From NCBI GenBank assembly GCA_032629725.1, contig JAFEVB010000009.1, positions 315,001 to 379,000 of the forward strand: a stretch of DNA of 64,000 bases, written 5' to 3'. Position 1 is the stretch's first letter. Every line of letters starts with the position of its first letter. Origin of the DNA: Gremmenia infestans (taxonomy: Eukaryota > Ascomycota > Leotiomycetes > Helotiales > Hamatocanthoscyphaceae). Positions 46,542 through 58,989 of the stretch are shown piece by piece. A program made the translations under genes and the position numbers. The notes under the pieces are model-generated. The model was not told the DNA's origin. It made no database searches and saw only the letters and a list, made by a program, of their open reading frames with translations.

Positions 46542-47172
46542 ATGGAACAATCACCAGCTATCCACAGTGACTGGGATAATCCGATCACAATCTTCAACAA
46601 GAAAAACGTCCGTGACTGGATGGCGAAGGCTGAACCCAATTCGCAAAGCTGGGACCGATTATTCCACGTCTTAGAAATGTCCACTGCAATTGGTCCTAAG
46701 TCAAGGTGGCGAGTCTGCTGCGAGCCTTCGCAGAATGGTTATCTGGGTGGATAACAGAAATGCAGCGGATTTTGACAGTGCCGTATTCATGGAAATTACT
46801 ACCTATCTCGTTGGAAGTGGATTATCCACGGAACAATTACCCGTAAGTCTGGTAGGGGAACAGAGGGGGTTGTTGAAGTGGTGTTGGAGCACGGAGCTTG
46901 GAGTCGCTGTATGGAGTCTTGTTATGGGCCGAGAGGCCGATGGGGAAGGTAGAGAGGAGGTTTCGCACCTAGTTTCAATTGATCAACTTGGATGTCATGT
47001 TGGAAGAAACGCGCTTAGCAGGTTGCTGAACAGAAAGGCTGGAGAATACAGAATTGCCTTCAATGCGACATCTTCATTTACTCGAGTAGCTCTCTTTTTG
47101 GTTGAAATTGTAAATTGGTCCTACACTTGGCCTGTGTTGGCTTGGATGATATCTTACGTGCAATCAATCTAG
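46542..47172 (+). CDS. Hypothetical protein, apparent one-base insertion
   Basis: The ATG at 46542 opens a hydrophilic protein (MEQSPAIHSDWDNP; NVRDWMAKAEPNSQSWDRLF). Near 46693, just after EMSTAI, the frame has to shift by one base to continue as VLSQGGESAASLRRMVIWVD and run to the stop at 47172. No intron fits, since the junction reads ATT G GTC. A GTAAGT inside the second part (46842) might be a donor, but no good acceptor pairs with it. Either the gene carries a one-base insertion or this is a sequence error. The family is not recognised. The C-terminus is hydrophobic. Confidence 0.4.
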
Positions 47173-47423
47173 GAAAATAACAAGAATTTCAATAGATGTG
47201 AAATAAATTACTGAGTATAAGTGAAGGCTGTCGGGAAAACCCCGCCGCAAACATTTGCCCCGCCAAAATTCTTTTAGCGCGACCTCCAAATATCAAGACC
47301 ACCAGCCTTGTCATCTTCACATCACAATACCAACCGCACCTGTCATCTTTTGGATACGGCTATCACTGTGAAATATCTCCCTTTATATGGATACCCATAC
47401 AAACTCTTTGTATTTGACCGAAG

Positions 47424-50400
47424 ATGGTCAAGAAAGGGCAGTCCAAGGGGGGCAAGCCCGGAGGCGGGGGAGGCGCCAAAAAGCCTTCTCCAGCAACGAC
47501 TACAGGTGATGATAGCTTCATCGTCTTTTCGAACTCGGACAAAGAACCGAAACCAAAGAAACAACCGGCAGATGGAGCTGCTGGGTCCTCTGCTCTGGAC
47601 GGGCCTGCTCTTGCAGGAGAGGCGCCAAAGCGACCCGATGTCAAGAAGTTGATCGGAGGGGCATCGTGGACGGGGAAGCTACCGGTCAATATGCTGTCCG
47701 AGCATTGCCAGAAGCAGAAATGGGAGAAGCCAGAGTATACAATGGTAAGTACATACGATATATCAAGGGATTCTGCTCATTGTTTCGTCTGTTTCTAGTC
47801 CAAGACTCCCGAAGGCTACTCCTCGATGGTGATCCTCAAATCGAAGAATCCGAAGACACAGGAGCTCGTCCAGTTACAGCCCTTCAAATTGCCTCCTTCC
47901 CACAAACATCTTGGCGCGAAGCCTACGGCTCTCGAAGCCAGGCATTTCGCTGCCACATACGGACTTTTCCGGGTCTGCAGCATGCGAAACATACACATGA
48001 TGATGCCGCCAGATTATCGAGATCTGTGGAAGGGAGAATTTGAGGTCCTGAAAAAAGAAGATGTCAGGGAAGGCCGCGCTTGGATGTATGAAGCAGACCC
48101 ATTTGCAGCCCTTCGAGAGAGGGAGGAAGCCAAGGCCGTGATGGAAAAGAAACGTGCTGAGAGGGACAAGGCTCGAGAGAAGGCGGCCAGTACTCCGGGT
48201 GCTCCTGGTGGTGTTGGTTTGGCGCTTCGGAATAATGGCCAAAGCGGTACGGGTTCTGGATCCCACAATATCCATAGAGGATGGACTCGTGTACCTAAAA
48301 TCGAAATGGGCAAACGGACCCGTGCACAAATTGAGGCATTGATACGGAAACACGCGATCTGGAACCCTCATGATGTGAAAATGTCGGGGTTTCAGAAGCA
48401 TTCCATCATCAACGAATTCAAAAACCTTGACTTTCGGCAGAGCCATGTCGAGGAAGCGGTTGAAGAATGTAAGGACCGAGAGGAGACTCTTGAATGGCTT
48501 CTCATCCACGTGCCCGAAGATGATCTGCCGCGTTGGGCATTGCCCGAGGGCTACACAGCTGGAATCAGTATGGGAAGCAACGACCTTAAAAGGGAGGGCG
48601 CCATCAAGCGTCTAGCTGAAGCTGGCTATGCTACGGATTTGTGTAAACAAATCTTCGATGTCACGAATGATGAGGGGAAAGCTGCAGAAGCTCTGCAGGA
48701 AATTTTATTGTCTAGTGGACAAGATTCGGATGTTTCTCCTCCCGAAGAAGAGTCATGGGCCGCCCAAGATGCCGAAGAAAGCTCTGAAAGCATTTGGGAA
48801 GAAGAATTAATCAGTCTTCAATCAGTCTTCGGTGAACAATATGAGAGACCCTCCAAAGATGTCTGTAGGATAACCATCAAACCGGCGAATCGAGGCCGAA
48901 ACAAAGAGGTACAGCCAATCTTACAGATCAGGCGATCTCAAGAGTATCCTCAAAAGGTTCCAGTAGTATCCATTGAAGCTGCCCTCCCTTCATATATACG
49001 CCTAAGTGTGATGAAGCAAGCTTTGAATCATGCGAAAGATAACTGGCTTGGCGAGCAAATGTCATTCTATCTCGTGGATTGGGTCGAGCAAAATCTGTAC
49101 AGCATTATCGAGAGACCTGGCAAGCTCCGTGAGATTTCTGCTGCCGCTTCAACAACCAGCGAAGTGCGGCCCATCCATCGAAAGAGACAGAACTTTTCGA
49201 GGCACCCAAGAGCAATTACTTGGACACCTAATCCTAAGAGCAAGGATGATTGGACAAGGCGGCAGCTAGATCCAAAGTTGCAGACCCGGATACAGGAGCG
49301 GAGAAAATTACCTGCGTGGGAGATGAGAGAAATTATCATCGACACGGTCACTGCCCACCAAGTAACCATTATTTCTGGTGAGACTGGATCGGGTAAATCC
49401 ACTCAGTCTGCTCAATTCATCCTCGATGATCTATACCAGCGAGCGTTAGGCGATTGCACCAAAATCATGTAAGTATATATCGGTCTATACTCTTGAAAAC
49501 TGCTAACATATACCCAGTTGTACACAGCCTCGAAGGATCTCAGCGCTGGGTCTAGCTGATCGTGTAAGTGACGAGCGATGCTCTTCAGTTGGCCAAGAAG
49601 TTGGCTATATCATTCGTGGCGAATCTAAAACTACCCCAAACACCAAAATCACATTTGTTACGACTGGTGTGCTTCTCAGGAGGCTTCAGACATCTGGCGG
49701 AAGTAGCGAGGATGTGGTCGCAAGCTTGGCGGATGTCAGCCATGTGATCATTGATGAGGTTCACGAACGGAGTCTTGACACCGACTTCTTACTGGTGTTG
49801 CTCAGGGATGTGCTGAGGAAGAGAAAAGATCTGAAACTTATCCTCATGAGTGCTACATTGGATGCTGGCGTCTTCGAACAATATTTCAAAAGTAATGGCA
49901 AAGTCGGCAGAGTCGAGATTAGCGGCAGAACGTATCCTGTGGAGGATTACTACCTTGATGACGTTATTCGGATGACGGGTTTCAATGCGGGGCGCGGTGG
50001 CAGACGAGACGAAGAAGATGCCGAGACTGCTGGCATGGATGCGGATGTCGCTACTGCTATCCAGAGCATTGGCATGAGAATTAATTATGACTTGGTTATG
50101 CAGACTGTCAAGGAGATCGATGCGGACCTTACCCATCTCAAGCAAGACGGCGGCATACTTATTTTTATGCCCGGTGTGGTTGAGATCAGTCGTACTATTG
50201 ATTATTTACGATCGATACCGAACCTTCATACTCTTCCATTGCATGCCTCTTTACAATCGTCGGACCAAAGACGAGTATTTCCTCATGCTCCGCACGGGAA
50301 ACGGAAAGTCATCGTGGCGACAAACGTAGCGGAGACCTCTATCACGATCGATGATATTGTTGCTGTTATTGACAGTGGGCGAGTGAAGGAAACGAGCTAT

Positions 50401-51804
50401 GACCCGCAGAACAATATGCGCAAGCTCGAGGAAGTATGGGCATCACGTGCAGCATGTAAACAGAGACGTGGTCGGGCTGGACGAGTGCAAGCCGGGAAAT
50501 GCTACAAGCTTTACACTCGGAACGCAGAAATGTCCAAGATGATGGAGAGACCGGAGCCTGAGATTCGAAGAGTTCCACTAGAGCAGCTTTGTCTTTCGGT
50601 CCGAGCCATGGGCATCAAGGAAGTTGCTGCTTTCTTGGCTAGTGCTCTGACACCACCGGAAAGTATTGCTGTTGACGGTGCAATGGACCTTTTGGGAAGG
50701 ATGGGTGCTTTAGATGGTGATGATCTTACTGCGCTTGGTCGCCATCTATCAATGATTCCCGCAGATCTTCGATGTGGTAAATTAATGGTATACGGAGCCA
50801 TGTTTGGCTGTCTGGATGGATGTGTCACTATCGCAGCTATTCTTACTGTCAAGTCGCCATTCGTATCCCCGCAAGAGAAAAGGGACGAAGCCAAGGCTGC
50901 AAGAGCGAAATTCGCAAAGAACCAGGGTGACCTGATAGGAGATTTGAAAGCTTTTGAGCAGTGGGACGAAATGATGAGCAACCGAGGGTAAGTCTATCTT
51001 CTGGTCAGTGAAAAGTATCTACTAATATATCCCCAGTGTTCGACAAGGTGAAGTCCGTAACTGGTGCGGCGAAAACTACCTCAACTACCAAACCCTATCC
51101 GACATCGCCTCCAACCGCACGCAATACCTTTCCTCCCTCCGCGAACTATCCTTCATCCCCCACTCCCCCGCCGCGCTCCAATCCCTCAACAAACACAACA
51201 GCAACACTCCCCTCCTCCGCTCCCTCTGCGCCGGCGCCTTCAACCCCCAACTAGCACGCATCGATTTCCCCGACAAGAAATTCGCGCCTTCGGTATCTGG
51301 GGCCGTGGAGCTGGATCCGGAAGCGAGGACGATCAAGTATTTCAACCAGGAAAATGGACGCGTATTTGTTCATCCTAGCTCGACGATTTTCGACGCGCAG
51401 ACTTTCCCTGGGAATAGTGTTTACATGAGTTATTTCAATAAAATGGCTACTTCCAAAGTTTTCATCAGAGACCTCACACGTACGTATCTCTTATCTCTTA
51501 TTCCCCCTCCATGAATTTCATTACATGAGTAAGTAGCTGATAAAAGAACACAGCATTCAACGCCTACACAGCCCTCCTCTTCTCCGGCCCCATCACCCTC
51601 GATACCCTAGGCCGCGGCCTCATTGTCGACGGCTGGCTGCGTCTCCGCGGATGGGCACGAATCGGCGTCTTGGTTAGTAGGCTCAGGGGTATGCTTGACG
51701 ACGTGCTAGCGAGGAAGATCGACGAGCCGAGCATGGACCTCGCGGGGAATGAAGTCGTGGAGGCTGTTATGCGGCTCGTGGAGTTGGATGGGCTGGATCA
51801 GTAA
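47424..51804 (+). CDS. DEAH-box RNA helicase with UBA and RWD domains (DHX29/DHX57-like)
   Basis: Five exons, 47424-47744, 47799-49468, 49518-50987, 51037-51479 and 51554-51804, 1384 residues; all junctions have good GT/AG sites and agree in phase. Order: Gly/Lys-rich start; UBA at about 370-410 (KREGAIKRLAEAGYATDLCK); RWD at about 437-560 (IWEEELISLQSVFGEQY); helicase with GETGSGKST near 634, CTQPRR, DEVH near 743, SAT, FMPG, TNVAETSITI and QRRGRAGR; then HA2 and an OB-fold-type C-terminus (SGAVELDPEARTIKYFNQ). UBA plus RWD before a DEAH core is typical of DHX57 and its fungal relatives; DHX29-like proteins work in translation. The role here is by family. Its last 180 bases are duplicated just downstream. 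Confidence 0.9.
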
Positions 51805-52075
51805 GGGGGCGGGCTTGGCATGTGCATGGGTTTGTGGATGGGAGGGCGTAATTGCTACGGCTACGCGGATAGGTGCGCATCGGTGTCTTGGTTAGTAGGC
51901 TCAAGGCTATGCTTGACGATGTGTTGGCGAGGAAGATCGACGAGCCGATATGGATCTTGCGGGGCATAAAGTCGTGGGGGCTGTTATGCGGCTCGTGCAA
52001 TCGGATAGGCTGTATCAGTGAGGCGGGCGGGCTTGGGGTTGCATGGGTTGGGGGATGGGAGGGCGTATTTTGGAT
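51661..52075 (+). repeat. Tandem duplication of about 218 bp covering the helicase 3' end
   Basis: The stretch from about 51661 (last part of helicase exon 5, stop and 3' flank) recurs from about 51879, offset 217-218 bases. Shared blocks include TCTTGGTTAGTAGGCTCA, GAGGAAGATCGACGAGCC, GGCTGTTATGCGGCTCGTG and GGGAGGGCGTA. The second copy has lost coding frame through small changes and lies outside the gene. Confidence 0.85.
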
Positions 52076-52258
52076 TAAGCTTATGAGTGTGGAGGTACGG
52101 GATGGGAGCATATAGATGGCGTTGTCCCCAGTCTCGAAGTCTATCTTTCTCGCAGTGTTTTTGCGCTTTGTTACACGACACGAGAAACTCGCCTGTCAGC
52201 CTTACCTTCCGGATCCTTGTCCTCGCCCTCTCACCCTCTCGCCCTCTTCGCCCTCATC

Positions 52259-53347
52259 ATGCAGGCTCAACATCACGATGTAGATTTGGCCAACCAGATG
52301 GATACACAATACCACTTCAGCCAGTCTACCTACCCTGACATGGGTTTGGGAGGCTTGGCTGAGGGCGGGTGAGTTTTTTTTTGCCCGCTGATTGTAAGAA
52401 TGCCATAAAGCACCCAACACCTACCCACTATCTCTGCCTTGAAACATCATCACTCGCTTGATCATCACTCGCTTCATTTCTACTTTCCTGCAGTATTACA
52501 CGAGAGTCAGCCCGATATTCCCCTCAATCACGTGAACACTTGCCGCCGGGGTGTCTTAGGGGTACCTACGACAGCTGTGCCTGCCACCAGTAACATCTCC
52601 CATGATGTCGCTCACCAAATTAACCTGCCACTTCCAGCCGGAGCCTTGTTTTATGCTCCGACGCCGAATGGAATCGACTATGGATACTCCTCTCAGGATC
52701 ATGGATTCATGAACGTTGAGGATGGTTCATCCGGCAATTTCACTTCTCGGTACCCAACATTCGCGGGTGGACACAGTGCCACGATGCCAAACTTCATCTC
52801 CGCTACCAACGACCAAGGTACTTCTGGTGTTCAGATGGGCTTTCCCGTCAATCAATCAACTACTTTGAATGGCCCACAGACCAGCCAATACTGTGCCCTA
52901 CCGTGGAATGCGATGGGTGGAGTTATGCCTGACGCATTTTCCATTGCTAAAACTGAAGCTGCCGGAAACCCTCCTTCTCGGTGGGACAACATGGACTTCA
53001 TGGACGACATGCTAGCAGACTTGACTGTGGTGTCCGGTTCAGGATCTGTCGATGATGATGTCGCCGTACAGACTTTTGCTCCCGCAGCAACTCCAGCAGT
53101 AGCTCCAGTTGCAGCTCGTCCGCTGGCAAACACTCGCATCCCATGCACATTCTGTACCCAGACCTTCGTCCGCGCCTCAGACCGCATCCGCCATGAAAAC
53201 AGCAAGCATCTCAACATCCCTGGAGCGCATCTGTGCCCAGTTCTTGGATGCATCAAAAGCCATGGTGGGGGCTTCAGTCGTGCTGATAAGTTGACTGAGC
53301 ATTTGTGGAAGAAACATGCTGGTTTGGGCTATGTCAAACGCGTTTAG
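52259..53347 (+). CDS. C2H2 zinc finger protein
   Basis: The ATG at 52259 opens exon 52259-52368 (MQAQHHDVDLANQMDTQYHF), ending at GTGAGT. An acceptor CTGCAG at 52493 starts the next exon, which holds frame only if a second intron from about 52549 (GTGTCT, weak) to the CACCAG before 52590 is removed; then the frame runs to 53347. The linker is Ser/Gly/Pro-rich. The C-terminus has two fingers: IPCTFCTQTFVRASDRIRH with H at the fifth position on, and HLCPVLGC...DKLTEHLWKKH, the second of CX4C type. This pairing is common in fungal regulators that bind DNA. Exon 2 boundaries are provisional; the finger part is secure. Confidence 0.7.
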
Positions 53348-54068
53348 GGGGGTGTACTCACGTGCCTGACGATGATGAGGGAGAAGGATTGGAGGAGATT
53401 GGTTATGGGTTTCCTTTGTGCTTTTTACTAGCTAGGTAATGGTGTGTCTTTTGAATTAAACATATTGCGGAATGTTTCTACAATAAGTGAGATTGTTCGC
53501 GGAGCTTGCTTAGAGGGATAGCTGATAGAAGCCTTACTACCGACGCCCTGCAGATAAAAGAGAGCTAGGCTTTATCGAGTTGTATTATAAGCAGATGCTT
53601 TATTATTTGATGTAGTGCCGGATGAGTTATGAAGGTGTTATTTTATTTCGTGGCACTAGTCACATGTTCTGCGCTGATTATGTGAGTCTCTCAGCGCTAG
53701 TTATATATGCTTAGCTGCTACTATAAATGCGGGAGCGAGACAATTCAGCCGAGTGATCATTCCCTCCCCCCAACGGCATTGGAATTTTGACAAAGGACAG
53801 CTAAACTGTATTTATCTTTCGTTTACATTTCAAGTTACCATAAATTTAGTATTGGAGATTTATCATGACTCTGTACGGACTTTTCAATCGTGAGATCGAG
53901 TTCACTGCCCGTAGTGATCCGTTTAGTCAATGCTGCGTTTTATTACTAAAGTTCTTTTTCATAATTACATGCTACTTTATATTTGGCTGAAGGCAAAAGC
54001 TCCTGCTATAATTGCTTCGGCATTTCCCTGTCTCAAAAGCATATCCTATGCTCCAGGTTTCCCAAAGG
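53348..54068. other. Convergent intergenic spacer
   Basis: Lies between the 3' ends of the C2H2 gene and the F-box gene. No frame or repeat supported. Confidence 0.4.
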
Positions 54069-55562
54069 CTATGGACCTCCCCCTAATCTTCTCTTCTGCT
54101 TGTCATTGGGATCGAAATCATTTATTATCCATCCCATGGTATCTGATGGGCCATCGGGAGAGGGACCACCAAATGGTGTCTTGCCACCTTCATATAGAAA
54201 CTTGGACACCTCATCACAAACTGTCGCTCGTAGCGTAGAGTATTCAATACATCGAATCGTGATGCTGGGATGGCGTTGTTTCCAAGCACCGTCCTCAGCA
54301 TCCACCAGGTTTCGCTTTAGATCCTCAAGTAGCAATCGATAACCACCGGACATTTTGCGGAATGCAAGTGTATCGAAATCCACGGTTCGAAGACTCGGCA
54401 GGGTGGAAAGAGTTTTATAGAGACTTTCCGGAGTAGTGAATATATTAGCCAGGCCGAAGTGCTCGAGATGAGGGAGTTTGTCGGAATGTGGGACTGGAAG
54501 AATGCTCTGGAGAGATATCCAAAATGAAGGGAGATCATCCACCTTGTGAGGCTTGAAGCTTGTAGGCATGTTGGCATGAATGGACAAATGCTTCAGATGA
54601 GCAAGCTTAGATAAAGCGTTCTGTAATAGTCCATTTCGAAAGCAAGGGAATCGGCCAGCCATAGTAGGTTCCACGTTAAGTGCCAAATCGAGACGCGTCA
54701 GGTTTAGCGTGTCGAAAAGCTCTACAGTATTACTATAATCAGGGTTCGGTGCAGCAAATAATTGGTGGCAAATTCCCGTGGACTCGCGGTGAACATCAAT
54801 GACGAATTCGCTGACATGATGCCTTGATGTAGTTGCAAGAAGCTCCGAGACAACGATAGTATAGCCTCGCCACTCGGTGTGTGGCTCCTCCCAAGGAGTA
54901 ATAAGATCTCTATAAGCAAATGCGCTTGCATTTTCCGAGTCTGAAGAATATTGGCCATGCCACGGCCAAGGAAGTGGAAAACGAAATCCTGGGGGGAATG
55001 ATCTGAAGAAGGGTGATTCGTATAAAGGGAAGAGTTGTGCCCGCCTCCATGCTTTGCTCGTGAGCGTTACGCGTTTCAAAGCTGGCAAAGTGATCAACCC
55101 TAGTCTCAGAGTCTTGATATCCTCGCCACTCTCCATGATTCGTTGCTGCTCCTCATATAGTCCTTGGTAGATTCGAAAGCTTTCCTCGTCGTCTACTAAC
55201 TGCGTACCTTCCCCCCAAAGTTCTCTTTTGCGTTCGGCGACCTGGTCATCATCCATCAGCTCATCCATACTTGCATCTCTCAAGAACTGTTCCAAGCCCG
55301 TCATATACCCATCAACATAACACTGCAAACGTGCATCATCCCAAACAATCTCCTCAACTCCTTGCTTGAACTCTTCATGCTCTATGATGTTTTGGAAGAC
55401 ATCTATGTTGGTCCGGTTTGGCGAAATAATAATGCGCGTGATGCAGAGCTTCGTTTTGGCTTTTATGGCTTTCGAGACAAGGCGCAACTGCTTGAGGTCT
55501 TTCGGGGCGAGTGAGAGAGAGATAGGAGCAAACAACTCGATTGGAAGTTCGGTGAGACTCAT
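54069..55562 (-). CDS. F-box domain protein
   Basis: One exon, 497 residues. The N-terminus is a clear F-box (LTELPIELFAPISLSL, DLKQLRLVSKAI). The remainder is a helical/leucine-repeat type region seen in fungal F-box proteins: LITLPALKRVTLTSKAW, LNLTRLDLALNV, LSKLAHLKHLSIHANMP, KLPHLEHFGLANIF, LPSLRTVDFDTLAF. The F-box would bind Skp1 in an SCF ubiquitin ligase, and the repeats would pick the substrate. The substrate is unknown. It is divergent from the Zn2Cys6 gene at 56215. Confidence 0.8.
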   Translation of the reverse strand: MSLTELPIELFAPISLSLAPKDLKQLRLVSKAIKAKTKLCITRIIISPNRTNIDVFQNIIEHEEFKQGVEEIVWDDARLQCYVDGYMTGLEQFLRDASMDELMDDDQVAERKRELWGEGTQLVDDEESFRIYQGLYEEQQRIMESGEDIKTLRLGLITLPALKRVTLTSKAWRRAQLFPLYESPFFRSFPPGFRFPLPWPWHGQYSSDSENASAFAYRDLITPWEEPHTEWRGYTIVVSELLATTSRHHVSEFVIDVHRESTGICHQLFAAPNPDYSNTVELFDTLNLTRLDLALNVEPTMAGRFPCFRNGLLQNALSKLAHLKHLSIHANMPTSFKPHKVDDLPSFWISLQSILPVPHSDKLPHLEHFGLANIFTTPESLYKTLSTLPSLRTVDFDTLAFRKMSGGYRLLLEDLKRNLVDAEDGAWKQRHPSITIRCIEYSTLRATVCDEVSKFLYEGGKTPFGGPSPDGPSDTMGWIINDFDPNDKQKRRLGGGP

Positions 55563-56214
55563 TTTAGCATTGAGTGTGGGATTCTTGGAGATGTCGGTAT
55601 TTGTGGTGCTACGAGGTTAAGGAATCTAAGAAATTCATTCGAAAATCTTCCCTCCGTTAATACTTTCTTGTTTATCGCAACCTTAGGACGCCTTCACCAA
55701 TCTAAAGTCCTTATGCAATATTGAAAATCATGATAGTACATCTTCAACGAAAAAAGCTACCGGGCAAAGCTCAAATACCTCACCTAGTTTCACACAGTAA
55801 ATATGACCAAAAACGTCTTCTGACAAACTTGGCAGGCCCTTTTCCAAGTCATCATAGTCGTGTCGCGTAGGATATTTCAGCTCATCCACGTGTCAGCTTA
55901 TGATATCAAATGGTAAACTACAACTACCTTATATCAAAGAGGAATACCTAATAACTTTATTTCAATAGGTCCTGAATGTGAGCGGGAGCTCATAGGATAG
56001 GGAGGAGAGGTTATAATAAGGTTTTGCAGATTATGAGCGAGTTTAGGTTGAGTGCCTCAGGCATCATTGTCGGCAAATACCGAGGTCGCCTTTTTCTACT
56101 TGTAAACAATCGAAACCTTTAACGCGAGCTCTTATTTTTCAGCCATCTTCCGCATTGAAATATCAAACAAGACCTTGATTCGGAGGCGCATTGATGCGAC
56201 TACGATGAATCAAA
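55563..56214. promoter_or_regulatory. Divergent promoter region, F-box gene and Zn2Cys6 gene
   Basis: The 652 bases between the two divergent starts must contain both promoters. No firm TATA box or known site was identified. Confidence 0.35.
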
Positions 56215-58722
56215 ATGAATAATCTTCCACCACGTTCAGATAAAGAAATCCGGCAACTTCTCCATAAGCGGACAAAAAGAGCCAGGACCAGCTGCTATCC
56301 TTGTCGGACGAGGAAAGTGAAGTGCGACAAGGGCTTGCCATGTGAGAATTGCTCCAAAAGGGGATATCCCGAATTGTGTTCTTTTACCGGCCCCAATGAA
56401 GTTAGCAACGATCCTACTCCATCATCTAATCATCTTGCAACTCAAGGCGCCGAACATCGATTGGTTCATCATCTTGCGCAACAACCTTCACCCAGGCCAT
56501 GGATGCATGAAGCAGCCGACTCTGGCAATGATATGATCTCTGAAACACAAGAACTGCATTCACCATCCTTGCTCAGAGACGCACGTGTCGATGCTGTTTC
56601 CGTTTCCAGCGGAGCATCTCGGCTAAGAGCTAGGAGCAACATATCAACATCGGCCGAGCAAGACAGTGACTTCCGCTTCGCGGCTGATGATGGGGGGCAA
56701 GAGCAGCGAGAATCTTTCCTAGGAAGCAACTCCATCCCGGCATTCCTCAGGGATCAATCCTCACATGCCGGCTCCATTCACAACTCTCCGATCCACCCCG
56801 TTGAAGATGCCATCCTACCGATCCTGGGTCTGAAGGGACCAAAGTCTACCTATCCTTTTCTACCACACCCAGAGACATCAACGGAAAGAATAGATTCAGA
56901 GCTCTACCAAGCGTTACCTACGGACCACGAGATAATAAGGTAGGCGGCATCCACTATTTCTAATTATGCTCGAGATATGGTGCCAGTGTATCCATATCAA
57001 TTTAGCTGCTTTCAATACCAAAGATTTGAAATATGTCGACATTTGACTATTCTCATAGTTCTAGGTTATTCTATGATTTTTGGAAGTTGCTCTTCTCTTC
57101 TCTTATTTCATATTCCGAGACTACATGTTCTTACACCTGCTCAGGTTATTCGAACGCTATAAACTAAGTGCGCATTTATTCACTCCGATCATCCCAGACA
57201 TGGAAGATTTTGAAGCTGGGCTCTGCCAGTACCTCGAAGAACGCGCGCTACAAAAGCGGCAGTCGTATATTCGTGATCCTGGTGCTCATGCACCTGAGCA
57301 TTCAAGACCAATATCATGGATTGCCTCACTTTTTGCGATACTAGCGTCTGGAGCGCAATATTCTCATAATTCTTCCGAAGAAAGGCAGGTCAAGTCTCGA
57401 TTATATGGTGAGTTGAAGACTTGAAGCTCTGTACTTGATTTTGCCTCCAGTCATCCCGTGCTAAAGATCAAACTCAGCTCGATGCTCGTTTCAATGTCTC
57501 AGAATGGCAAATTTTCTGGTACGACCGTCATTGTCGTGTATCTTGACATTGTTGGTACTCGGAACTGTTCTGCAGAATGACATGAAGCCCGAGGCTGCGT
57601 GGATGCTGTTGGGTACAACTGCGAGAATGGCGCAGAGCCTTGGTCTACATGAAAAGCAAAAGGACAGTCCCTCGCCACGGACAAAGCTTTGGTACAATGG
57701 GAGATTGCTAAAAACCCCTATAGTAGTTGCTAACTTCTACTAGGGAAGCTCTTGTGTGGCAGGATAGCCTTTTATCGTTATGCTTTGATCGCCCTCCTGT
57801 CACAACTCCATCGATATCCGATACGCAGCTAGTTAGCGAACTTCGGTATCAAGATGCGATGAACCTACTCTGCGACGGAACCCTTCGCGCTATCAGGGAC
57901 AGAGCAAATGGCAACGCACCCAATTTCGTAGCTATACTGGAAAATGTTTACAGGATAGAAGAAATCTACCAGAACAGCATCGCCAGTACCGGAATTCAAT
58001 CTCGCTTGTCCATATCGAAGCGCAGCGAGATGTTTGCTCTGCGCTTACACATTTTCTTCGTTATAGCTTGGATCTGCCGGCCTGCACTCGCAAATAGTCG
58101 CAGCCCTGAACGAAGGACTGAAATCCAACTAATTCTTATTGAGAAATGCCATACGAACTTACTCGGATGTATTCGTGCATTTGTTCGCTTACATTCTGTC
58201 AATAGCCTTGCATCTAGATCATGGCCCATCATTCATAATGGGCTCAGCTCGGCATTGTTATTGGGACTTCTCGGTGCCACTAACACGAATTTGGAGGTGC
58301 GACAATTGCAGGGCGAGATTCTGGATATTCTGTCAGCAGAATCTAATAATGACAACGGCCAGGAACAAGGCGTCTGCGGAAATGTTGAGTTATCGGCACC
58401 CCATGTTAGGGCGCTTGCCGTACTTAGGAGGTTATACAATAACCGTCCAGCTGATCCTGTTCCGCATGACGCACTCGATGGCGGAACACTAAATCAAGAG
58501 GACCAGTTCCAACCGACTTCGAATGCCTCAAATGCCTTTCTGTAAGTCCTTGCGCGCCACACATATAAGAACCAACGTCAGGCTGACCATATAAGTGATG
58601 ACAGCGGAAATGCAAACTTCTCGAGCATTGCGGATATGTCCCAGCTGAATGCGTCAGTTGATGCAAGCATGGAAGACATGTCTCCACTTGAAATGTTTAA
58701 CTCTATTATATGGGGTAGCTAG
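56215..58722 (+). CDS. Zn2Cys6 transcription factor with Fungal_trans domain
   Basis: Five exons, 56215-56939, 57145-57407, 57478-57691, 57744-58541 and 58605-58722, 705 residues with matching phases. The zinc cluster at residues 27-55 has CYPCRTRKVKCDKGLPCENC. After a long Ser-rich linker comes the middle homology region (PF04082): FERYKLSAHLFTPIIPDMED, a 57-kb exon with TVLQNDMKPEAAWMLLGTTA and RMAQSLGLHEKQ, then ALVWQDSLLSLCFDRPP. The C-terminus is Asn/Ser-rich with FNSIIWGS at the end, as in many such activators. It is next to PAD1 and FDC1, so a regulatory link is possible but rests on position only. Confidence 0.85.
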
Positions 58723-58989
58723 CTGTTCCTTCAATTCCAATGAGGGGTTATTGACAATAAATACAGATCCAGTGAGCGAAGAATCAGCACCCCAGTGCGA
58801 CCTTTCCACATCTGAGCCTTGGATTTTCTAAACTTGCGATGCGAGTGAGTCTCGGGATATTTTAGAAAACCTCTTCTATTCTATTAAGTCACACCTAATC
58901 TCAAGCATCAATGAGATGCTGCTAACAACACCCATATGCCATTTGAAAAACATTCCCATGACGCCTCCAGACCAATTCCCGCTCATCGT

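Noticed and set aside
47874..48509. Minus-strand open frame of about 210 codons
   Set aside because: It overlaps the helicase exon, which has UBA and RWD signatures in the sense frame; antisense shadow.
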